DNA from: Bacillota bacterium
Lineage (GTDB): Bacteria; Bacillota; Sulfobacillia; Symbiobacteriales; ZC4RG38
Length of the DNA stretch: 5,019 nucleotides
Direction of reading: 5' to 3'
Assembly (NCBI GenBank): GCA_003242505.1
Contig: QGUP01000185.1
Coordinates: 1-5,019 of the forward strand
In this document: positions 1 to 4,561 of the stretch, piece after piece
Position numbering within the stretch: the first letter of the stretch is position 1
How the letters are laid out: the number at the start of each line of letters is the position of its first letter
Notes under the pieces: generated by a model
What the model saw: the letters and a program-made list of their open reading frames with translations, nothing else
Databases searched by the model: none
Told to the model about the DNA's origin: nothing
Translations under genes and position numbers: made by a program

Positions 1-1281
1 TTGCGCCAGGCCCTGACGGTGCTGCAGTTGCCGGTTCTGGACCTGGAGCGGTTTATCCAGCAGCAACTCCTGGAAAACCCCGTTCTGGAGGTTCGGGAAG
101 AGACGGAGCCGGCGGCGCCGGCGGAGGAACCGTGGCCCCGGGGGTGGGAGGCGGAGCTGGACTGGGACGTGCTCCCGCCCGCCCGGGATGAGGAAGAAGA
201 GATGCCCCGGACGCAACCGGCGCCGGCGCCCACCCTGGCCGAGCACCTGTACGACCAGTTGCGGCTCCTGGCCCTGAGCCCGGAGGAGCGCCGGGCCGCC
301 GCCTTCCTGATTGACAGCCTCGACGACAACGGGTACCTGACCATCAGCCTCTCGGAAGCCGCCCTGGCCGCCAACGTCCCCGAGGATGTGATGGAGCGGG
401 CCCTGCGCATTGTCCAGAGCCTGGAGCCCGCGGGGGTGGGGGCCCGGAGCCTTCAGGAGTGCCTGTTGCTCCAGTGGGAGGCCCTCGGGATTGAGAACCC
501 CCTGGTGCCGGTGCTGATCCGCCGGTACCTGGACGACCTTGCCGCGGGCCGCCTCACCCGCATCGCCGCGGAACTCCAGGTCACCCCGGCGGAGGTGCAG
601 GCGGCGGCCGACCTCCTCCGGCACCTCGACCCCAAGCCCGGCCGGCGGTTTGGCCGGGAGGGCATCCGGTACCTGGTTCCCGACGTGACCGTCGAGCGGG
701 TCGGTGACCAGTTTGTGGTGCTGGTGAACGACGGGATGCTGCCCCGGCTCCGGCTCAGCCCCAGTTACCGGCGGCTGCTCCGGAACCCGGACGCCCGCCC
801 CTTCCTGGAGCGGAAAGTCCAGGCCGCCCTCTGGCTCATCCGCGCGATCGAGCAGCGGCGGCGCACCCTCTACCGGGTGACGGAGGCCATCGTCCGGCAG
901 CAGCAGGGCTTCTTCCGTCACGGACCCCGGTACCTGCGCCCCCTCACCCTCCGGGAGGTGGCCGGCGAGATCGGGATGCACGAGTCCACCGTCTCCCGGG
1001 CGGTGGCCGGCAAGTACATCCAGACTCCCCACGGGCTTTATCCCCTCAAGTTCTTCTTCTCCAGCGGCGTCGAGGGCGCCGACGGTGCTCTCTCCGCCGA
1101 GGCCGTCAAACGGATGATCCGGGACCTGGTGGCGGCGGAGGACCCCCGCCGCCCCCTGAGCGATCAGGCCCTCACCGAGGCCCTGGTCCGGATGGGGGTC
1201 CGGATCTCCCGGCGGACCGTGGCCAAGTATCGGGAGGAGGCCGGCATCCCTCCTTCCTCCCGCCGGCGGCGCTATGACTAG
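1..1281 (+). CDS. rpoN: RNA polymerase sigma-54 factor RpoN (5' end missing)
   Basis: Sigma-54 directs core RNA polymerase to -24/-12 promoters, whose opening needs an AAA+ enhancer-binding activator. The visible 426 residues run through the whole family plan. Region I is at about 1-34 (RQALTVLQLP, then LLENPVLE). A short acidic, proline-rich region II follows at 35-77. The core-binding domain covers about 78-265, with DSLDDNGYL at 105-113, LEPAGVGARSLQECL at 141-155 and LDPKPGR at 209-215. The helix-turn-helix region lies at about 315-345 (LREVAGEIGMHESTVSRAV), followed by KFFFSSGV. The RpoN box SRRTVAKYRE at 403-412 reads the -24 element. The stop is TAG at 1279-1281. The TTG at base 1 is very probably an internal Leu codon: family proteins carry a further 15-20 residues ending in a TPQL-like segment before RQAL, so the gene continues off the left edge. 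The downstream lysR gene is convergent, so this is the last gene of its transcript. Identification is secure. Confidence 0.97.
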   Translation: MRQALTVLQLPVLDLERFIQQQLLENPVLEVREETEPAAPAEEPWPRGWEAELDWDVLPPARDEEEEMPRTQPAPAPTLAEHLYDQLRLLALSPEERRAAAFLIDSLDDNGYLTISLSEAALAANVPEDVMERALRIVQSLEPAGVGARSLQECLLLQWEALGIENPLVPVLIRRYLDDLAAGRLTRIAAELQVTPAEVQAAADLLRHLDPKPGRRFGREGIRYLVPDVTVERVGDQFVVLVNDGMLPRLRLSPSYRRLLRNPDARPFLERKVQAALWLIRAIEQRRRTLYRVTEAIVRQQQGFFRHGPRYLRPLTLREVAGEIGMHESTVSRAVAGKYIQTPHGLYPLKFFFSSGVEGADGALSAEAVKRMIRDLVAAEDPRRPLSDQALTEALVRMGVRISRRTVAKYREEAGIPPSSRRRRYD

Positions 1282-1295
1282 GCGATCCCGGCGGC

Positions 1296-1315
1296 GGCAT
1301 CAACAGGCATGAACA
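1296..1315. repeat. Tandem 10-bp repeat
   Basis: GGCATCAACA is followed directly by GGCATGAACA, two 10-base units with one mismatch, 14 bases after the rpoN stop codon. No function is evident. It may be chance or a small slippage product. Confidence 0.4.
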
Positions 1316-1381
1316 GTTGAGGTTCCCGCCGGTGGCGCCAAGGCCAAGGGCCAAGCCCAAATGCAAGACCAAGTGAAGGGA

Positions 1382-1440
1382 GGCCGGGCAGCAGCCCGGC
1401 CGCAAACGTTCTCCCGTGTTCGGTTGCGGGACAGATCCCG
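1382..1440. terminator. Two hairpins between convergent rpoN and lysR; possible weak terminator
   Basis: GGCCGGGC (1382-1389) and GCCCGGCC (1394-1401) form a perfect 8-bp stem with an AGCA loop. A smaller one, CGGGA/TCCCG with a CAGA loop, lies at 1427-1440. They sit between the 3' ends of rpoN (+) and lysR (-), where a shared terminator is expected. Neither is followed by a clear T-run on either strand. On the - strand the bases after the larger stem are only mildly T-rich (TCCCTTCACTT). This is therefore a structural candidate rather than a canonical intrinsic terminator, and Rho-dependent ending is equally possible. The rest of the 175-base gap contains no gene that I can support. Confidence 0.35.
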
Positions 1441-1456
1441 TCGGCACGGGGGCGGG

Positions 1457-2377
1457 TCAGGTTGCGGCCCGGGCGGGGGCCAGTTCCACCCCGAAGGCCT
1501 CCTCCAGCACCTTGAGGAAGTCCCGGGCGATGCCCGACCAGATCTTGCCCCGGCGGTAGATGAGCAGGGTCTGGCGGCTCAGGACCTGGTTGGTCTCCAG
1601 GGGGATGATGGCCAGGCGGCCGCTTCTCACCTCTTCCTCGACGCAGATCCGGGGGAGCATGGTGATGCCGAGGTTGTGGAGCACCATCCGCTTGGTGGCT
1701 TCGATGGAGTCCAGTTCCATGGTGATTCGGGGGGCGACGCCCGCCGCTGCCCAGAACTGCTCCACCAGGCTCCAGTAGCCCGAGGAGCGGTCCGGGGTGA
1801 GGAAGGGTTCGTTCGCAAGCCGATCAGCGGTCACCGGGCCGACGCCCACCAGGGGATGGGCCGGGTGGGCCACCATGACGATCTCCTCGTTGTAAAGGGG
1901 CTCGGACTGGATCTCCGGGTGGGGATGGATGGGGGCGTGGACCAGGGCCAGCTGGACGGTGTCGTCCAGAACCAGCTGCTGGACCTGCTGGGACCGGCCG
2001 GTCCGCACGGTGATCTCCACCCCGGGGTGGGTCTCCTTGTACCGGGCCAGGAGCTGGGGCAGGGTGTAGGTGGAGGTGGTCAGGGCGCAGCCCACCGACA
2101 GGGTGCCGCCGGTGCCGGTCATCAGGTCGGCCACCGCCTGCTTGGCCCGGCGGATGTCCTGCAGGATCCGCTCCGCATGGGGAAGGAGGGCCCGGCCTGC
2201 GTCGGTCAGCCGCACCCCCCGGGGCCTCCGTTCGAAGAGCGGCTGTCCCAGTTCCTTCTCCAGGGCCTGGATCCGTGCCGTGACCGAGGGCTGGGTGAGG
2301 TAGAGCCGTTCCGCGGCGCGGTTGAAGCTGCCGGTCTGGGCGATCCACCAGAAGGCTTCCAGAGCTTGAATGTCCAC
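1457..2377 (-). CDS. LysR-family transcriptional regulator
   Basis: This is a complete 306-residue LysR-type regulator, the usual family length. It is expected to bind DNA as a dimer or tetramer and to respond to a small effector. The N-terminal winged helix-turn-helix covers about residues 1-60. It has LEAFWWIAQTGSFNRAAERL (5-24), the recognition segment LTQPSVTARIQALEKELG (27-44) and the wing LFERRPRGVRLTDAG (47-61). A linker helix follows to about 88. The effector-binding domain starts at GTLSVGC (91-97) and runs to about 295, with LGITMLPRICVEEE (236-249) typical of its second lobe. The GTG start (bases 2375-2377) is supported by AAAGGAGG seven bases upstream. The DNA-binding part resembles the CysL/CbbR-like branch, but the effector and targets cannot be read from sequence, so no symbol is given. 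It converges with rpoN downstream. Upstream it faces no protein gene but a candidate small RNA, and a LysR-type box overlaps its own promoter, suggesting autoregulation. Confidence 0.95.
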   Translation of the reverse strand: MDIQALEAFWWIAQTGSFNRAAERLYLTQPSVTARIQALEKELGQPLFERRPRGVRLTDAGRALLPHAERILQDIRRAKQAVADLMTGTGGTLSVGCALTTSTYTLPQLLARYKETHPGVEITVRTGRSQQVQQLVLDDTVQLALVHAPIHPHPEIQSEPLYNEEIVMVAHPAHPLVGVGPVTADRLANEPFLTPDRSSGYWSLVEQFWAAAGVAPRITMELDSIEATKRMVLHNLGITMLPRICVEEEVRSGRLAIIPLETNQVLSRQTLLIYRRGKIWSGIARDFLKVLEEAFGVELAPARAAT

Positions 2378-2384
2378 ACCGGCC

Positions 2385-2392
2385 CCTCCTTT
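2385..2392 (-). promoter_or_regulatory. Shine-Dalgarno site of the lysR gene
   Basis: The - strand reads AAAGGAGG, a near-perfect match to the anti-SD, seven bases before the GTG at 2377. It decides the GTG start over later codons and gives the expected N-terminus MDIQALEAF. Confidence 0.85.
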
Positions 2393-2419
2393 CCGCTGCG
2401 AAGGAAGTCCGTTTGATCG

Positions 2420-2457
2420 GGTTGACTGCGGGCGGTTGACAGGGAATCCAAGCCGCC
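2420..2457. repeat. GGTTGAC direct repeat and inverted repeat in the lysR leader
   Basis: GGTTGAC occurs at 2420-2426 and again at 2434-2440, 14 bases apart start to start. The second copy is part of an inverted repeat: GGCGGTTG (2431-2438) pairs with CAAGCCGCC (2449-2457) through 8 bp with one bulged G and a 10-base loop. If lysR starts near 2483, both lie in its 5' untranslated leader. They could be an operator, an RNA structure or chance. There is no direct evidence for any of these. Confidence 0.35.
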
Positions 2458-2463
2458 GAAGAC

Positions 2464-2484
2464 AGGCTGGAAAAGAGTCAGCCT
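2464..2484. promoter_or_regulatory. Candidate LysR-type binding box (T-N11-A dyad)
   Basis: AGGCT (2464-2468), 11 bases, then AGCCT (2480-2484) form a perfect dyad with the T-N11-A spacing classical for LysR-type regulators. The arms extend by one more pair (G2469-C2479). The box overlaps the predicted start of the lysR transcript (about 2483) and the -35 zone of the outward + strand promoter. That is where a regulator that represses itself and controls a divergent transcript would be expected to bind. The alternative is a 5' hairpin in the lysR mRNA. The dyad is directly seen; its use by this regulator is inferred. Confidence 0.45.
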
Positions 2485-2497
2485 ACGTAATTATAGT
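2468..2497 (+). promoter_or_regulatory. Candidate outward promoter opposite lysR
   Basis: A -10 TATAGT (2492-2497) lies 18 bases after TGGAAA (2468-2473), which matches TTGACA at four of six positions. A start near 2503-2505 is predicted, just before the hairpin-terminator. The weak -35 overlapped by the LysR-type box suggests a promoter that needs activation. The AT-rich core is shared with the lysR -10 on the other strand, so one site could mimic the other. Confidence 0.35.
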
Positions 2498-2517
2498 AAG
2501 TCGGTTGTGAATAAGGA
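2490..2517 (-). promoter_or_regulatory. Candidate lysR promoter
   Basis: The - strand reads a perfect TATAAT at 2490-2495, in one of the few AT-rich patches of the window. No good -35 is present: at 16-base spacing the hexamer is TCCTTA (2512-2517), and the closer TTCACA (2506-2511) is only 10 bases away. Transcription would start near 2483, leaving a leader of about 105 nt before the GTG at 2377. Confidence 0.5.
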
Positions 2518-2583
2518 GGAACTCCCGATCGCCCTCGCCCATGGCGCCGAAGGCCCTCGCGGGGCGACGGGAGTTGGTTTTTT
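2504..2583 (+). ncRNA. Candidate small RNA divergent from lysR
   Basis: From the predicted start near 2504 to the end of the T-run at 2583 is about 80 nt. It consists of a short 5' tail with AAGGAGG (2513-2519) and one long hairpin ending in TTTTTT. There is no + strand protein gene before this terminator, and none after it until 3518, so the terminator appears to end a stand-alone transcript. The AAGGAGG has no start codon at a working distance; the nearest ATG is at 2541, 21 bases on. The hairpin loop (about 2536-2560) contains two copies of GCCCTCGC-type sequence and GGCGCCGAAGGCC. A LysR-type box and divergent lysR gene beside it recall GcvA/gcvB and OxyR/oxyS. I do not recognise the RNA family. 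It could also be only a terminator without a dedicated RNA. Confidence 0.35.
2520..2583 (+). terminator. Strong intrinsic terminator, + strand
   Basis: AACTCCCG (2520-2527) and TCGCCC (2529-2534) pair with GGGCGA (2562-2567) and CGGGAGTT (2568-2575). This gives 14 Watson-Crick pairs with one bulged A (2528), plus a T2535-G2561 wobble, and is followed by GG and six T (2578-2583). This is a textbook Rho-independent terminator for + strand transcripts. On the - strand the stem is followed by CCTCCTTATT, only partly T-rich, so it may also weakly stop read-through from the RDD gene, whose stop codon is about 130 bases away. Confidence 0.8.
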
Positions 2584-2589
2584 CACAAA

Positions 2590-2705
2590 CTATTACGCCT
2601 CTTCCCGGTTCCTTTCCTCCTCAGCACCGCCGGCCCGGTCCTGCCCCGGGGGTGACCGCCCGGCTCCGGTGGCCTGTCCGTCGTCCGGGAACGGCGGACC
2701 CGGCC
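2590..2705. other. Non-coding spacer downstream of the RDD gene
   Basis: No gene is supportable here. Bases 2600-2622 are a pyrimidine-rich stretch on the + strand. A stem GTCCGTCG/CGGCGGAC (2676-2683 with 2692-2699, one G-T pair, 8-base loop) lies seven bases past the RDD stop codon. It lacks a T-run on the - strand, so it is at best a weak RNA 3' structure. Confidence 0.4.
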
Positions 2706-3494
2706 TCACCGGGGCCCGGCTGTCGGGCCCGAACCGATCCCTACCCGGCCGTGGCGGACCACCAGGACCTCCTCCAGGAACGCCTCCGCATCGGGGATGG
2801 GTTCAGGCCAGCCGCAGGCGGCGGCTACGGCCTCGGCCAGCCGCCGGGCCACTGGCGTCCGGACCAGCGGCTCCAGCTGGTTCCGCCGGCTCCAGAAGGC
2901 CCGCACCGGCTCCAGGTCCTGGTCGGAGAGCCGGGCCAGGTGCTGGCGCAGGGCCACAGGGGAGGCCTGGAAGGGCCGGGAGAGCTCTGTGGGCAGGTCG
3001 GGTAGCGCCGCCGGCTGGAGCCGAACCACCACGGTGCCCGCAGCCAGATCCCCGAGGCGCTGGCTCCGGCGGGTGAGGAGCATCGCCAGAATGCCGACCC
3101 CGTAGGTGAGGGGCAACATGTCCACGATCCGGAGGAGGTTCCGGACCGCCAGCCGGCTGAACTCCGCCGGCAGGCCGTCGACCCGGGTGACCCGGAGCCC
3201 CAGGACCCGCTTGCCCGGGGTCTGCCCTCGCCAGACCATTTCAAAAAAGAGGGGATAGCAAAAGAACACCCCCGCGGCGAGGAGGACGACGAGGGCGAGA
3301 GCAATGCCCCCGGTCAGGTTGAAGCCGAACTCTGCGCCGATGGCGGCTGTCATAAATCCCAGGAAGAGCAGGCCGAGCCCTGCCCCGGCCTGAATGGCGG
3401 CGTCGATGAGGGCCGCCGCGAGCCGGCTCCCGAGGCCGGCCGGGGTGTGGAGGATGGCCACGCTCTCCGGCGTCTCGGTGCGGATGGTATCCAC
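2706..3494 (-). CDS. RDD-family integral membrane protein
   Basis: This is a 262-residue membrane protein. The N-terminal RDD domain (about 15-160) begins LGSRLAAALIDAAI, placing the family Arg at R24 and Asp at D31 in the first transmembrane helix (about 25-50). A second hydrophobic segment lies at about 62-87, followed by the conserved GQTPGKRVLGLRV (90-102). The segment RNLLRIVDMLP (118-128) carries the second Asp (D125), and a third hydrophobic helix extends to about 140, then RRSQRLGDLAAGTVVVR (142-158). The remaining 100 residues (160-262) are soluble and helix-forming (LSRPFQ, LSDQDLEPVRAFWSRRNQLEPLVR), as in RDD proteins of MoxR/DUF58 clusters. The exact function of the family is unsettled; transport or membrane-complex roles are proposed for some members. 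The GTG start (3492-3494) has AAGGGGG on the - strand eight bases upstream (3503-3509), a moderate SD. The SpoIIM-like gene starts 23 bases away on the other strand. Confidence 0.93.
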   Translation of the reverse strand: MDTIRTETPESVAILHTPAGLGSRLAAALIDAAIQAGAGLGLLFLGFMTAAIGAEFGFNLTGGIALALVVLLAAGVFFCYPLFFEMVWRGQTPGKRVLGLRVTRVDGLPAEFSRLAVRNLLRIVDMLPLTYGVGILAMLLTRRSQRLGDLAAGTVVVRLQPAALPDLPTELSRPFQASPVALRQHLARLSDQDLEPVRAFWSRRNQLEPLVRTPVARRLAEAVAAACGWPEPIPDAEAFLEEVLVVRHGRVGIGSGPTAGPR

Positions 3495-3501
3495 TGGCGG
3501 T

Positions 3502-3518
3502 TCCCCCTTCGGGAGGGA
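3502..3518. promoter_or_regulatory. Palindrome carrying both ribosome binding sites
   Basis: TCCC-CC (3502-3507) pairs with GG-A-GGGA (3512-3518, bulged A3514) around a TTCG tetraloop (3508-3511). The right arm, GGGAGGG, is the SD for the + strand SpoIIM-like gene; read on the other strand, the left arm is AAGGGGG, the SD for RDD. The C(UUCG)G loop is exceptionally stable in the + strand RNA, so a transcript starting upstream of 3502 would have its SD folded away. Confidence 0.5.
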
Positions 3519-4561
3519 TGGGTTTGACCCAGGAAGAGTTTGTCTGGCGGGGCCGCCCCCGCTGGCAGGAGCTGGAGCGGCTCCTGGCCGCTGCCCGGGG
3601 CCGGGGGGTGGCCGGCCTGGGCCTCCAGGAGGTGCGCCGGCTGGCGGAACTTTACCGGCTGGCTGCCGCGGACCTGGCCCATGCCCGGACCTTCTTCCCG
3701 GCGGCGGAGGTGACCGGCTACCTCAACCAGCTGGTGGCCGAGGCCCACGGGCTGGTCTACGCCCCCTCGCCCCGGCGGCTCCGGGAGGTGCTGGCCTTCT
3801 TCCGCCGCGGGATCCCCGCTGCGGTCCGGCGGCACTGGCGGGCGGTAGCCCTGGCCGGGGCGCTCCTGGCCCTGGGGGGCGGCCTGGGGGTGGTGGCGGC
3901 TCTGGCCCTGCCGGAGCTGGTCTGGTACCTGCTGCCTGAGCCCTTCCAGGTGGGCGTCCCCTCTCCCCCGGCGGAGGACCCCGTTCCCCTGGCTTTCCGG
4001 CCTCTTGTCTCCACCTGGATCCTGACCCACAACGTGCGGATCGGGATCATGAGCTTCGGCCTTGGGCTCACCGCCGGCGTGGGCACCGTCTTCATCCTGG
4101 TGCACAACGGGGCCATGGTGGGGGCCCTGGCGGTGCTGGTCCACCAGGCCGGGTGGGCCCTGCCCTTCTGGTCCCTGATCTTGCCCCACGGGGTGCTGGA
4201 ACTGATGGCCATCGCCGTGATGGGCGGGGCCGGACTGGTGATTGCCGGGGCGATCATCGAGCCCGGGCGGCGTACCCGGCGCCGGGCGGTGGCGGAGGCC
4301 GCCCGGGAGGCCCTGCCCCTGGTGGTGGCCGGGGCGGCGATGCTGGCGGTGGCGGCCACCATCGAGGGGTTCTTCACGCCGATCCTCGCCCTGAACCCCT
4401 GGCTGAAGATCGGCGTCGGCTTTGCCGCGGGCGGGGCGGCGGCCGGGTGGCTGGCGTCGGGCTTCGCCGGGCGCTCCGGGGAACCCCTCGCCGGCGCCGA
4501 GGGGCCTGGCGGCGGCCCGGCGCCCGGGCCCGTACGGTTCAGACCCGGTTCCGGGCCTTGA
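3518..4561 (+). CDS. SpoIIM-like (DUF95) multi-pass membrane protein
   Basis: This 347-residue protein belongs to the stage II sporulation protein M-like family; members are common in non-sporulating bacteria, so the name does not prove sporulation. The N-terminal cytoplasmic part has FVWRGRPRWQELERLL (8-23) and LYRLAAADLAHAR (45-57). Transmembrane segments are at about 108-130, 172-193, 200-215, 226-247, 265-282 and 297-315. Family signatures are HNVRIGIMSFGLGLTAGVGT (171-190), HNGAMVGAL (196-204), LPHGVLELMAIA (222-233) and IEGFFTP (282-288). The tail from about 318 is Gly/Pro/Ala-rich and probably disordered. The start is uncertain: ATG at 3518 touches the SD GGGAGGG (3511-3517) with no spacing, whereas the in-frame TTG at 3524 is six bases from it and would begin MTQEEFVWR, which also fits the family. 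In this cluster type it is thought to work with the RDD, DUF58 and MoxR proteins at the membrane. Its 3' end overlaps the DUF58 gene. Confidence 0.93.
   Translation: MGLTQEEFVWRGRPRWQELERLLAAARGRGVAGLGLQEVRRLAELYRLAAADLAHARTFFPAAEVTGYLNQLVAEAHGLVYAPSPRRLREVLAFFRRGIPAAVRRHWRAVALAGALLALGGGLGVVAALALPELVWYLLPEPFQVGVPSPPAEDPVPLAFRPLVSTWILTHNVRIGIMSFGLGLTAGVGTVFILVHNGAMVGALAVLVHQAGWALPFWSLILPHGVLELMAIAVMGGAGLVIAGAIIEPGRRTRRRAVAEAAREALPLVVAGAAMLAVAATIEGFFTPILALNPWLKIGVGFAAGGAAAGWLASGFAGRSGEPLAGAEGPGGGPAPGPVRFRPGSGP

Noticed and set aside
1..3. TTG at the first base as the start codon of rpoN
   Set aside because: RpoN proteins have a conserved N-terminal segment before RQAL, and the residue here is normally Leu. 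The frame is simply cut by the window edge.
1361..2416. Long open frame (351 codons) on the + strand across the lysR gene
   Set aside because: It lies antisense to a clear LysR-family gene, has low-complexity Gly/Gln/His-rich composition and no recognisable domain or SD. Long antisense frames are common in GC-rich DNA.
2436..2464. Perfect TTGACA on the + strand as a -35 box
   Set aside because: The hexamer 17 bases on is AAGACA, which lacks the key -10 bases. It also belongs to a repeated GGTTGAC and an inverted repeat, which explain it better.
2491..2586. Small - strand open frame (31 codons, starts MKKPTP) upstream of lysR
   Set aside because: No SD at a working distance, codon use without the local third-position bias, and it reads across the terminator hairpin. 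Most likely a by-product of the hairpin sequence.
2507..3076. + strand open frame starting GTG in the candidate small RNA
   Set aside because: It runs through the strong terminator and antisense into RDD, has no SD before the GTG and a low-complexity Pro/Gly/Arg-rich product.
3350..4189. Long open frame (279 codons) on the - strand across SpoIIM and the RDD start
   Set aside because: It is antisense to a clear SpoIIM-like gene, compositionally odd (Gly/Gln/Pro-rich), crosses two real genes and has no domain.
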